A DNA stretch of 64,000 nt from Geothrix fermentans DSM 14018 (GTDB lineage Bacteria > Acidobacteriota > Holophagae > Holophagales > Holophagaceae): the NCBI RefSeq assembly GCF_000428885.1, contig NZ_AUAU01000005.1:151659-215658 (forward strand), given 5' to 3'. Shown here one piece after another: positions 56,215 through 64,000 of the stretch. Each line of letters begins with the position of its first letter. Positions within the stretch are counted from its first letter, which is position 1. Under the pieces are notes generated by a model. The model had not been told where the DNA came from and searched no databases. It was given only the letters and a program-made list of their open reading frames with translations. The translations under genes were made by a program, and so were the position numbers.

Positions 56215-58635
56215 ATGGCGATCGCCACGGGCCGCATGGCCCTGTCCTTTCTTGCCGCGGCCCTGGCCGCCGGTTCCCTCCAGGCCCGCCTGCCCCAGGA
56301 CAATCCCAGGGCCACCGCCGCGGCCGAGCGCCTGCTGGCCAACCGCGCCCAGCTGGGCCTGGATGCCGACCACGCCTTCCTCCTCCGCGATGCGCACTCG
56401 GACCAGCTCGGCCAGACCCACGCGCACTTCCAGCAAACCTACAAGGGCGTGAAGGTATGGGGCGGCGACGCCATCACCCACACGGGCAAGGACGGCGCGG
56501 AGCTGCCCCTCACCAATGCCCTGCTCAAGGGCATCCAGCTCAACGTCACGCCCGCCCTCGGCGCCGCCGAGGCCCTGGCCGCGGCGCAGCAGGATCTGGC
56601 GCCGAAGGGCCCCTACGCCTACGCCCCCACCACGGAGCTGGTGGTCTATCCCGAGATGGCCGAGGTCGTCCGCAAGGGCCGCCCCGCCGCGGACCTGAAC
56701 GCCGATGACGTCACCCGGCAGGTGCTCCGCTACAGCCTGGCCTACCACATCCACACCGAACTCGAGAACGACCAGGACGGCATCCGGCACACGGACTACC
56801 TGGTGGACGCCCACACCGGCGCCATCCTCAAGAGCTGGAACACCCTCCACACCACCGCCGCCACGGGCACCGGCAACAGCCAGTACAACGGCACAGTCTC
56901 CCTGCCCACCAACTACACCGGCAGCACCTATGAGCTGCGCGACACGACCCGCGGCACCGGCGGTTCCTTCGGCAACAACGTGGTCACCAACATGGCCCAC
57001 GCCTCCACCAGCAGCACGGCCACGGGCACGCTCTACACCGACGCCGACAACACCTGGGGCGACGGCGCCAACTACGTGGAGGGCTCCTCCACCACCGCCG
57101 CCAACGGCGAGACCGCGGCCGTGGACGCCATGTTCGGCATGATCAAGAGCTGGGATTTCTACAAGAACGTCTATGGCCGCAACGGCATCGACGGCACGGG
57201 CACGGCCACCTACAGCCGCGTGCACATCGGCAATGGCTACGACAACGCCTTCTGGTCCGACAGCTGCTTCTGCATGACCTACGGCGACGGCACCAGCTTC
57301 ACCACGCTCACCGCCCTGGACGTGGCGGGCCACGAGATGAGCCACGGCGTCTGCGCCCGCACCGCCAACCTCACCTACTCCGGCGAGTCCGGCGGCCTGA
57401 ACGAGGCCAACTCCGACATCTTCGGCACCATGATCGAGTTCTATGCCCGCGGCGGGTCCGGCACCACCATCGGCAACACCGGCGGCAACTGGACCATCGG
57501 CGAGCAGCTGGCCACCAACCCCCTGCGCTGGATGTACAAGCCCAGCCTCGACGGCTCCAGCCCCGACGCCTGGTCCTCCACCATTGGCAGCCTGGACGTG
57601 CACTACTCCAGCGGCCCCATGAACCGCTGCTTCTACTTCCTGAGCCAGGGCGCGACCACCACGGGCAATACCAGCACCACCTACCTGCCCAGCGGCATGA
57701 CCGGCGTTGGCAACGACAAGGCCTCGGCCATCTGGTTCCGGGCCCTGACGGTCTACCTGACCTCCAGCTCCAACTACGCCGCCGCCCGCACCGCCGCCAT
57801 CAACGCGGCCAAGGATCTCTACGGCGCCGGCGGCGCCGAGGAGCAGGCCGTGTGGAATGCCTTCCACGGCATCAACGTGGGCTCGGCCTGGACCAGCAGC
57901 GACACCACCGCGCCCACCGTGTCCGCCTCCGAGTCCGGCACCAGCGGCACCATCACCTTCTCCGCCACCGCCTCGGATAACGTCGGCGTGACCAAGGTGG
58001 AGTTCTACGTGGATGGCGCGCTGAAGGGCAGCGACACCACCAGCCCCTACAGCCTGAGCTTCGACAGCACCACGCTGACCAACGGCACCCACACCCTCAC
58101 CGCCAAGGCCTATGACGCCGCCGGCAACGTGGGCACCAGCACCGGCGTGAGCTTCAGCGTCTCCAACGCGACTTCCGGCGCAGAGCTGATCCTGAATGGC
58201 GGCTTCGAGAGCGGCGCCACCAGCTGGACCCAGACCACCGGCGTCATCGGCACCTACACCGGCGAGCCCGCCCACACCGGCTCCTACGATGCCTGGATGT
58301 GCGGCTACGGCTCCGCCCACACCGATTACGTCTACCAGCAGATCGCCATCCCCACCACGGCGACCGGCACCCTCACCTTCTGGCTCCATGTCGACACGGC
58401 GGAGACCACCACCACCACCGCCTACGACACCATGAAGGTCCAGGTGCTCAACACCTCCGGCACCGTGCTGGCCACCCTGGCCACCTACTCGAACCTGAAC
58501 AAGGGCACGGGCTACACCCAGAAGTCGCTGAGCCTCAGCGCCTACAAGGGCCAGACCATCCGCCTGCGCTTCTACGCCGTGGAGGACAGCAGCCTCCAGA
58601 CCTCCTTCGTCGTCGACGATGTGAGCGTCAAGTAG
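56215..58635 (+). CDS. Secreted M4 (thermolysin-like) metalloprotease with Ig-like and C-terminal beta domains
   Basis: An 806-residue secreted pre-pro-protease. Signal peptide ~1-24; FTP/PepSY propeptide ~30-215 (HAHFQQTYKGVKVWGGDAITH); catalytic domain ~225-560. Zinc ligands and catalysis: HEMSH at 373-377 with Glu374, Glu397 in GGLNEANSD, and the transition-state His463 (LDVHYSSGPMNR). An Ig-like Big_9-type domain follows (APTVSASESGTSGTITFSAT; TNGTHTLTAKAYDAAGN), then a jelly-roll domain (ILNGGFESGATSWTQ to FVVDDVSVK) often used for binding. It probably degrades proteins or peptides outside the cell. Confidence 0.93.
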   Translation: MAIATGRMALSFLAAALAAGSLQARLPQDNPRATAAAERLLANRAQLGLDADHAFLLRDAHSDQLGQTHAHFQQTYKGVKVWGGDAITHTGKDGAELPLTNALLKGIQLNVTPALGAAEALAAAQQDLAPKGPYAYAPTTELVVYPEMAEVVRKGRPAADLNADDVTRQVLRYSLAYHIHTELENDQDGIRHTDYLVDAHTGAILKSWNTLHTTAATGTGNSQYNGTVSLPTNYTGSTYELRDTTRGTGGSFGNNVVTNMAHASTSSTATGTLYTDADNTWGDGANYVEGSSTTAANGETAAVDAMFGMIKSWDFYKNVYGRNGIDGTGTATYSRVHIGNGYDNAFWSDSCFCMTYGDGTSFTTLTALDVAGHEMSHGVCARTANLTYSGESGGLNEANSDIFGTMIEFYARGGSGTTIGNTGGNWTIGEQLATNPLRWMYKPSLDGSSPDAWSSTIGSLDVHYSSGPMNRCFYFLSQGATTTGNTSTTYLPSGMTGVGNDKASAIWFRALTVYLTSSSNYAAARTAAINAAKDLYGAGGAEEQAVWNAFHGINVGSAWTSSDTTAPTVSASESGTSGTITFSATASDNVGVTKVEFYVDGALKGSDTTSPYSLSFDSTTLTNGTHTLTAKAYDAAGNVGTSTGVSFSVSNATSGAELILNGGFESGATSWTQTTGVIGTYTGEPAHTGSYDAWMCGYGSAHTDYVYQQIAIPTTATGTLTFWLHVDTAETTTTTAYDTMKVQVLNTSGTVLATLATYSNLNKGTGYTQKSLSLSAYKGQTIRLRFYAVEDSSLQTSFVVDDVSVK

Positions 58636-58651
58636 ACGGATCCGCCTGCTG

Positions 58652-58677
58652 AAAGGGCCGCCTCCGGGCGGCCCTTT
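58652..58677. terminator. Bidirectional terminator between the M4 protease gene and recN
   Basis: aaagggccgcc (58652-58662) pairs with ggcggcccttt (58667-58677) around a 4-base loop, followed by ttc. It serves both convergent genes. Confidence 0.8.
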
Positions 58678-58678
58678 T

Positions 58679-60361
58679 TCATCCCTCCAGCAGCACCTTG
58701 GCGTGCTCCAGGGCCTCGGGGCGGTCGGGGTGGCCGGAGAGCAGGCGGGCCAGCTCGCGGTGGCGGGTCTCGCCGGCCACCCAGCCCAGGGCGCTGCGGG
58801 TGCGGCCGCCCTCCGTCTCCTTGTGCAGGCGCCCATGCCGGTCCGCCCGGGCCGCCACCTGGGCCAGGTGGGTCACGGCCAGCACCTGGTGGGCCCTGCC
58901 GAGCTCGGCCACGGCCCGGCCCACGGCCAGGGCCGTCTCACCGCCCAAGCCGGCGTCCACCTCGTCCAGCACCAGCGTGAGGCCGTCCCTGACGCCTGCG
59001 CCGAGGGCGAGACCGGCACCCACCATGGCCAGCATGAGGCGGCTCAGCTCGCCGCCGGAGGCGATCTTGGCCAGGGGGCGGAACCCCTCGCCGGGGTTCG
59101 GCTCGATCCAGATGGCCAGGGCCGAGAATCCGGCGGCCGCCACGCGCACGGGCCGGCCGCTCTGCTGGACGGGGCTGCCCGGCTCCTCCGCCAGGGACAG
59201 CCGCAGCTGGAGCCGAGCGCCCTTCATGCCCAGGCGGCCCAACCGCTTCTGCACCTCGGCCTCGAGCTTGGGGATGGCCTCGGTCCGGCGGCCATGCAGA
59301 GCCTCGGCCGCCAGCCGGTAGGCCTCCGCGACCTTCGCCAGGGCCTTCTCCAGCTCCTTCACGGAGACATCGCCAGCAAGGAGGGCCCGCTGCTCCTCCC
59401 TCAGGGCCTGCTGGCGCGCCGCCAGCTCTTCCGGCTCGCAGCGGTGGCGGCGGGCCAGGCGCTCGTAGAGGGCGAGGCGGGCCTCCATGGCCTCGATGCG
59501 GTCGGCGCCGGCCTGGGCCCAGCGCAGAGCCTGGTCCTGGGCCAGGGCCAGGAGGTCCTCCAGCTCCAGCACCGCGGAGCGCAGGCGGTCCTGCTCGGCC
59601 ACGGCATCCGGCCAGTGGGCCACGGCCCGCGCCAGGGCCTTGTGGGCCAGCTCCACCTTGGGAACGCCTGCATCCAGGGCCTCCGCCGCTTCGCGGAAGG
59701 CCTGCTCCAGATGGACGGCGTGGCGCAGGGGCTCGCGGTCGGCCTTGAGCTGGGCCCACTCCCCGGGTTTCGGCCCCAGCTTCTCCAGGTCCGCCAGGGC
59801 CTCCGCCAGCTGCTCCAGGCGCTGCTCCCGCTCCGCCTCGCTGCGGCGGCGGGCCTTGAGAGCGGTTTCGGCCTCCCGCACGGCCGCCGCCTCGGATTCC
59901 AGGGCGGGCTCGATTCCGAGCACTTCGTCGATGAGCGCCAGGTGCCGCTCTTCCCCCAGCAGCGACTGATGGTCGTGCTGGCTGGTGAGCCTCATCCAGA
60001 GCCGGCCGGCCTCCCGCAGGTCTGCCAGGGAGCAGCTGGCGCCGTTGATCCAGGCTCGGCTGCGGCCCGGTCCGACTTCGCGGCGCAGCACCACGGGGTG
60101 TTCCTCCGGCAGGCCCCGCTCGGCCAGGAAGGCCCGCCAGGCCTCGAAGCGGCCCTCCACCACGGCCTCCACCGTGGCCCGCTCGGCGCCGTGCCGCACC
60201 AGCTCCCCGTCGCCCCGGGCTCCCACCAGGAGCGAAAGGGCATCCACGAGCAGGGACTTGCCCGCCCCCGTCTCGCCCGTCAACACCGTGAAGCCCGGCC
60301 CCCAGTCCAGGGTCAGGTCCTCCACCAGGGCCAGGTTCTGGATTCTGAGGGATGAGAGCAT
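58679..60361 (-). CDS. recN: DNA repair protein RecN
   Basis: A 560-residue SMC-like ATPase for double-strand-break repair. N-terminal Walker A GETGAGKSLLVDAL, a long coiled coil in the middle, C-terminal signature SGGELSRLMLAMV and Walker B LVLDEVDAGLGG. The length is standard. It lies 9 bases after the amidohydrolase gene, so co-transcription is likely. Confidence 0.95.
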   Translation of the reverse strand: MLSSLRIQNLALVEDLTLDWGPGFTVLTGETGAGKSLLVDALSLLVGARGDGELVRHGAERATVEAVVEGRFEAWRAFLAERGLPEEHPVVLRREVGPGRSRAWINGASCSLADLREAGRLWMRLTSQHDHQSLLGEERHLALIDEVLGIEPALESEAAAVREAETALKARRRSEAEREQRLEQLAEALADLEKLGPKPGEWAQLKADREPLRHAVHLEQAFREAAEALDAGVPKVELAHKALARAVAHWPDAVAEQDRLRSAVLELEDLLALAQDQALRWAQAGADRIEAMEARLALYERLARRHRCEPEELAARQQALREEQRALLAGDVSVKELEKALAKVAEAYRLAAEALHGRRTEAIPKLEAEVQKRLGRLGMKGARLQLRLSLAEEPGSPVQQSGRPVRVAAAGFSALAIWIEPNPGEGFRPLAKIASGGELSRLMLAMVGAGLALGAGVRDGLTLVLDEVDAGLGGETALAVGRAVAELGRAHQVLAVTHLAQVAARADRHGRLHKETEGGRTRSALGWVAGETRHRELARLLSGHPDRPEALEHAKVLLEG

Positions 60362-60370
60362 CGGACCAGT

Positions 60371-61585
60371 CTATCGGAGGCCGGGAAACCCCTGGAGCAC
60401 TCGGACGCTCCGGGTCGCCTCCTCGATCAGGACCTCGCGCCAGGGTTGGTTGCCGGGCGCCTCTCCGTAGCCCGCCACCAGCTCCTCCAGGCTCAGACGC
60501 TGGCCCACGAAGGGTGGGAAGAGGCTCCACCGGGCGGCGGCGCCCAGCCCGTGGGGCATGCCGTCGGAGCCGAAGATCAGGTCGCGGCCGGGACGGAAAC
60601 CCACCCGGTCGATGAGCATCCGGAAGGGGTTGTTCCGGGCCAAGCGGGTCTGGTCCAGCCGGTCGGCGTAGTCCAGGCTGTCGCCGGAGAAATTCGGCTG
60701 CATGGAGAGCGTCAGGCCCAGGTCCCGGGCCCGCCGGGCCTGTGCCTCGGTGATGAACTGGACGTGCTCCAGGCGGACCGAGGGGAAGCGAAGCCCCTGT
60801 CCCTCCAGGTCCTCCAGCGCGTCCAGGGCCTGGCCGATGGCCCGGTCGCCGATGGCATGAACGGCGAGCGCCTTGCCGCGAGAATGGACCGCCGCCAGCA
60901 TCTGCTTCAAGGCCTCGCCCGCATGGAGCAGCAGGCCCGGCTCGCCGCTGAGGAACGGCTCGCCCAGCGCAGCCGTGCGGGCGCCCAGGGCCCCGTCGGT
61001 GAAGCATTTCAGCCCCGCACACTCGGCCTGGGCCTCGGCTGGCAGGGTGTCGAAGATGGCCGGAACGGTCCACCAGGGCATCCGGTCCGCCCACCGGGAC
61101 GTGCGCATGGTCTGCCACGCCTCGGTCCCCGTCAGCAGCATGTCCTCCACCGCGCCGATGCCCAGCGCCTCCAGGCCCTGGATCCAGCGCTCCAGCTTAT
61201 CGGCCGTGAGTCCTGCCGTCCGGCCATACAGCGCCAGGAGCAGGTCCAAGTTCCGCTCGGACCATACGGGATCCGAGTGCCGCTCGACCACTTCCGGATC
61301 CGTATCCTGGAGCAGCCGGGCGGCCGCCGGGCTGAGCCTCAGACCGTGCAGGCTGAGGTTCACCAGGAGCACCGGGGGCAGGCCGGCGAGGTCCGCATCC
61401 GACACGGGCAGGCGCCCGCTGTGCCAGCCCATGACCAGGGACAGCCGGTCCTGGGGGAGGCCGCGCATCAGGTTCAGCGCGGCGGCGGAATCCTCGCAGG
61501 CAGACAGGTTCGGACTGCCTTCCAGCGCGGCGTAGACACTCACATGGGAGTGGCGGTCGAAGATGGGCCTGAATCGTTGGAGCAT
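60371..61585 (-). CDS. Amidohydrolase (YtcJ-like, amidohydrolase 3)
   Basis: A 404-residue metal-dependent hydrolase with no signal peptide. Landmarks: DRHSHVS at the N-terminal metal site, LKCFTDGALGARTAAL, LAVHAIGDRAIGQALDALE, VRLEHVQFI, and the final Asp in FGSDGMPHG. YtcJ-like enzymes are related to N-substituted formamide deformylases; the substrate is not known. It is shorter at the N terminus than most members, which begin with a beta-sandwich. The ATG at 61585 with GGAG before it is preferred to one at 61606. Confidence 0.8.
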   Translation of the reverse strand: MLQRFRPIFDRHSHVSVYAALEGSPNLSACEDSAAALNLMRGLPQDRLSLVMGWHSGRLPVSDADLAGLPPVLLVNLSLHGLRLSPAAARLLQDTDPEVVERHSDPVWSERNLDLLLALYGRTAGLTADKLERWIQGLEALGIGAVEDMLLTGTEAWQTMRTSRWADRMPWWTVPAIFDTLPAEAQAECAGLKCFTDGALGARTAALGEPFLSGEPGLLLHAGEALKQMLAAVHSRGKALAVHAIGDRAIGQALDALEDLEGQGLRFPSVRLEHVQFITEAQARRARDLGLTLSMQPNFSGDSLDYADRLDQTRLARNNPFRMLIDRVGFRPGRDLIFGSDGMPHGLGAAARWSLFPPFVGQRLSLEELVAGYGEAPGNQPWREVLIEEATRSVRVLQGFPGLR

Positions 61586-61687
61586 GGGTCTCCGTCCGCC
61601 TGCCACGGGGATCCCCGACGGCGGCTGGCCCCCATTGTCGCCGGCTCCCGGCCGCGGCGCCGGTCATACTGGCCTCTGGAGGAACCC

Positions 61688-62686
61688 ATGCAGTACCGGA
61701 AGCCCTGCGGCAGCGTCCTGGAAGCCATCGGCAACACGCCGCTGGTGCGGCTGTGCCGTGTCGTGTCGGATCTTCCGGTGGAGGTCTTCGCCAAGCTGGA
61801 GTTCCTCAACCCCATGGGCAGCAGCAAGGACCGCATCGCCAAGCACATGATCGAGGCGGCGGAGCGGGACGGCCGGCTGAAGCCCGGCGACACCATCATC
61901 GAGAACTCCTCGGGCAACACGGCCATGGGCCTGGCCCTCATGGCCATCCAGAAGGGCTACAAGCTCAAAGTCGTGGTCCGCGACACCATCTCCCGGGAGA
62001 AGCTCAACCAGCTGCTGGCCCTGGGTGCCGAGGTGCACAAGGTGGACACGAGCCTGCCCCCCGAGCATCCCGACAGCTACAACAACATCACGCCGCGGCT
62101 GGCGAGGGAGCTTCCGGACTGTTTCTTCCCCGACCAGCACGGCAACCGGGAGAACAACGCCGCCCACTACGCCGGCACGGGCCCCGAGATCTGGGAGCAG
62201 ATGGAGGGCCGCATCGACTATCTGGTGGCGGGCGCCGGCACCGGCGGCACCATCGGCGGCGTGGGGCGCTACCTGAAGGAGAAGGACCCGAAGATCAAGG
62301 TGGTGGCCGTGGACCCCGTGGGCTCGGTCTTCACGCCCCACTTCCACGGCGAGGCGCACCCGAAGGCCGGTCCCTACCGACTCGAGGGCCTGGGCGACGA
62401 GTTCCTCATCCCCACCATGGAGTTCGACCTCATCGATGAGATGCACCAGGTCTCGGATCGCGATGCCTTCCACCAGGCCCGGCGGCTCGTGAAGGAGGAG
62501 GGCATCCTCGGCGGCGGCTCCAGCGGCGCGGCCCTGTGGGCGGTGCGGCATGTGGCCTCGAAGCTGCCCCCCATGGACCGCCCCGCCCGCATCGTCACCG
62601 TCTTCCCGGATGGCGCGGGCCGCTACCTCAGCAGCATCTTCAACGATGCCTGGCTGGCGGAGCGCGGCCTGTTGGAAGGCGAATGA
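61688..62686 (+). CDS. PLP-dependent cystathionine beta-synthase / cysteine synthase-like enzyme
   Basis: A 332-residue fold-type II PLP enzyme. The PLP-binding Lys is in NPMGSSKDRIAKHMI, the substrate loop is ENSSGNTAMGLAL, and the phosphate loop is GAGTGGTIGGVGRYL. EHPDSYNNITPRLARELP and GGGSSGAALWAV are more like cystathionine beta-synthase than CysK. There is no C-terminal CBS regulatory pair. It makes cystathionine or cysteine from serine derivatives. It overlaps the next gene by 4 bases. Confidence 0.85.
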   Translation: MQYRKPCGSVLEAIGNTPLVRLCRVVSDLPVEVFAKLEFLNPMGSSKDRIAKHMIEAAERDGRLKPGDTIIENSSGNTAMGLALMAIQKGYKLKVVVRDTISREKLNQLLALGAEVHKVDTSLPPEHPDSYNNITPRLARELPDCFFPDQHGNRENNAAHYAGTGPEIWEQMEGRIDYLVAGAGTGGTIGGVGRYLKEKDPKIKVVAVDPVGSVFTPHFHGEAHPKAGPYRLEGLGDEFLIPTMEFDLIDEMHQVSDRDAFHQARRLVKEEGILGGGSSGAALWAVRHVASKLPPMDRPARIVTVFPDGAGRYLSSIFNDAWLAERGLLEGE

Positions 62687-63645
62687 CCGCCTTCTCCGGG
62701 ACCTACGTCGACGCCATCCGCCGCGCCCTCTCGGACGCCATGGACGAGGACCCCCGCGTCTGCTGCCTGGGTGAGGACATCGGCACCTACGGCGGCGCCT
62801 TCCGGGCCACGGAGGGCCTGGTGGACCGGTTCGGGCCGGACCGCGTCATCGATACGCCCATCTCCGAGCAGGCCATCGCCGGATCGGCCATCGGCCTGGC
62901 CCTCATGGGACAGCGGCCCGTGGCGGAGTTCCAGTTCATGGACTTCGCCCTGCTGGCCTCGGACCTCATGGTGAACTTCGCCGCCAAAGCCCACTGGCGC
63001 TGGGGAGCCTCCGTGCCTGCCGTCTTCCGCGGGCCGAGCGGCGCCGGCAACGGCGGCGGCCCCTTCCACAGCCAGAACCCCGAGGGCCACTTCCTCGGGA
63101 GCCCGGGCCTCAAGGTGGTGGCGCCGGGCACCGTGCGCGACGCCTACGCCCTGCTCCGCGCCGCCATCGAGGATCCAGATCCCGTGCTGTTCTTCGAGCA
63201 CAAGCGGCTCTACCGGCGGCTGAAGGATGCATGGGACCAGGCGCCCACCGCGCGCCTGGGCGAGGCGGCCCTCCGGAAGGATGGCTCGGAGGCCTGCGTG
63301 ATCACCTACGGCGCCGCCCAGCACGTGGCCCTGGAGGCCGTGGCCGGCCAGGATGTGGCGGTGCTGGACCTCCGCACCCTCTGGCCCCTGGACGACGAGG
63401 CCATCACGGCCCTCGCGAAGCGCACCCACCGCGTCCTGGTACTCACGGAGGCCAGCCCCACCTACGGCCCCGGAGCCGAGTTGGTGGCCCGCATCGGCGA
63501 GACCTGCTTCGCCTGGCTGGACGCCCCTGTGATGCGCCTTGGCGCCGCGGACACCCCCGTGCCTGCCAGCCCCCCCCTGGAAGCCGCCTACCTGCCGGGC
63601 GTGGAGGATGTCCGGGTCGCCCTGGGGCGGCTCCTGGCCTGGTAG
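62683..63645 (+). CDS. 2-oxoacid dehydrogenase E1 component beta subunit
   Basis: A 320-residue thiamine-diphosphate enzyme half. MTAFSGTYVDAIRRALSDAM, the E1-beta Glu in LGEDIGTYGGAF, DTPISEQAIAGSAIGLAL and the C-terminal VLDLRTLWPLDDEAI are family hallmarks. It works with an E1-alpha subunit, E2 and E3 in pyruvate or branched-chain oxoacid dehydrogenase; none is in the window. Its ATG overlaps the PLP-enzyme stop (ATGA), an unusual pairing. Confidence 0.9.
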   Translation: MTAFSGTYVDAIRRALSDAMDEDPRVCCLGEDIGTYGGAFRATEGLVDRFGPDRVIDTPISEQAIAGSAIGLALMGQRPVAEFQFMDFALLASDLMVNFAAKAHWRWGASVPAVFRGPSGAGNGGGPFHSQNPEGHFLGSPGLKVVAPGTVRDAYALLRAAIEDPDPVLFFEHKRLYRRLKDAWDQAPTARLGEAALRKDGSEACVITYGAAQHVALEAVAGQDVAVLDLRTLWPLDDEAITALAKRTHRVLVLTEASPTYGPGAELVARIGETCFAWLDAPVMRLGAADTPVPASPPLEAAYLPGVEDVRVALGRLLAW

Positions 63646-63679
63646 CCCTGCGGCCCTAGATGTAACTGCCAAGGAGGTT

Positions 63680-63749
63680 GTTCATCCGGGTTGAGCTGGG
63701 AAGCTGTTGTTACCACACAGCGGCTTTCGCAGAGGCAACCCGGATGAAC
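63680..63749 (+). promoter_or_regulatory. Inverted repeat overlapping the transposase start
   Basis: gttcatccgggttg (63680-63693) is the exact reverse complement of caacccggatgaac (63736-63749), which contains the transposase ATG. A transcript reading in from outside would hide the start codon in the stem. Confidence 0.6.
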
Positions 63750-64000
63750 CTCCACAGTTCAGCAAAGACCTGTCCACGAAGTCGAGCGTTATTGATCCGG
63801 CGTGTCCGGTGCCTGGGAATGACCGTCCAGGCAGCGGCCCAGGCGGCGGGGATCAGCGTCCGGACTGCCTACAAATGGCTGGCCCGATTCAGGAAGGAGG
63901 GCCGGTCTGGGTTGGATGACCGCTCCAGCCGGCCTTTGCGCGCCCCGACCCGCACCGAGGCAGCCGTGGTCGCAAAGGTCATCGATCTGCGGCGGTCACG
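63744..64000 (+). CDS. IS481-family transposase, 3' end cut by window edge
   Basis: About 85 residues are visible (MNLHSSAKTCPRSRALLIRR...). The helix-turn-helix QAAAQAAGISVRTAYKWLARF is followed by KEGRSGLDDRSSRPLRAPTR and VVAKVIDLRR, the N-terminal DNA-binding pattern of IS481 transposases. The DDE core lies beyond the edge. The frame is open throughout. Confidence 0.85.
   Translation, partial: MNLHSSAKTCPRSRALLIRRVRCLGMTVQAAAQAAGISVRTAYKWLARFRKEGRSGLDDRSSRPLRAPTRTEAAVVAKVIDLRRS

Larger units (their letters stand above)
63661..64000 (+). mobile_element. Left part of an IS481-type insertion sequence
   Basis: From a TGT start near 63661 the sequence differs from its neighbours and leads into a transposase that runs off the window. 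An IS481 element typically begins with TGT and encodes one DDE transposase. The right end and any target duplication are outside the window. Confidence 0.65.

Overview
The window is 64 kb of dense, GC-rich bacterial chromosome (third codon positions almost always G or C, very short spacers, many ATGA-type overlaps). Its gene content fits a Gram-negative anaerobe or facultative anaerobe that makes many c-type cytochromes and outer-membrane proteins: NrfHA nitrite reductase, a fused cytochrome-porin, LpxH-like and TolC-like proteins, and an FadF-type electron-transfer protein. My best guess is Acidobacteriota, class Holophagae (Geothrix-like). That is inferred from style and content; there is no rRNA gene here to settle it.

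Layout. 1-7.7 kb: a chemotaxis receptor cut by the window edge, a membrane Fe-S oxidoreductase of the FadF/EtfAB:quinone type, a degenerate QueD-like protein overlapping a signal peptidase I, a DUF1579 protein, murA, a WYL regulator and a DinB protein. 7.7-10.2 kb: a nested inverted-repeat element, prs and an overlapping methyltransferase. 10.2-16 kb: an RND metal-type efflux operon (outer membrane factor, His-rich adaptor, permease), preceded by a Cys-rich exported small protein. 16-24 kb: a DUF4382 lipoprotein, a degenerate adenylate-forming enzyme, a SHOCT protein, an OmpR/HisKA two-component system and, directly after it, a Cyc2-like cytochrome-porin fusion, then a WYL protein. 24-27 kb: a four-gene envelope operon around an M48 protease. 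27-29.3 kb: nrfHA. 29.4-34.5 kb: a DUF4097 protein, a YdcZ-type transporter, an FHA-GGDEF diguanylate cyclase, tRNA-Gln and tRNA-Glu, a cytidylate kinase-like protein, and a VanZ-LpxH fusion.

34.5-45 kb: ysxC, ftsE without ftsX, a thiolase, a second DUF4097 protein, two M16-like proteins that both lack the zinc motif, purC, a TPR protein, a small beta-barrel, a metallo-beta-lactamase-fold phosphodiesterase and an Hpt protein. 45-51.6 kb: an ATP synthase operon (b', b, delta, alpha, gamma, beta, epsilon) without genes a and c. It has a His-rich extension on b and a partial duplication of the start of the gamma gene. 51.8-53.1 kb: tRNA-Val, tRNA-Asp, a large palindrome built on the tRNA-Asp 3' end, tRNA-like debris and a 271-bp inverted-repeat element. 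53-63.6 kb: der, an amidohydrolase, a secreted M4 metalloprotease, recN, a second amidohydrolase, a CBS-like PLP enzyme overlapping a 2-oxoacid dehydrogenase E1-beta gene. 63.66-64 kb: the left part of an IS481-type insertion sequence.

Themes. The window combines housekeeping genes (murA, prs, purC, ATP synthase, der, ysxC, ftsE, recN) with respiratory and envelope functions. NrfHA would reduce nitrite to ammonium from the quinol pool. The FadF-type protein would pass electrons from electron-transfer flavoprotein to quinone. The cytochrome-porin could move electrons across the outer membrane, and its position behind a two-component system suggests regulated expression. Four intergenic repeat types are present: nested inverted repeats, a CGCGAATG family, heptad tandem repeats and a MITE-like element. 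No CRISPR array, rRNA, prophage or integrase was seen.
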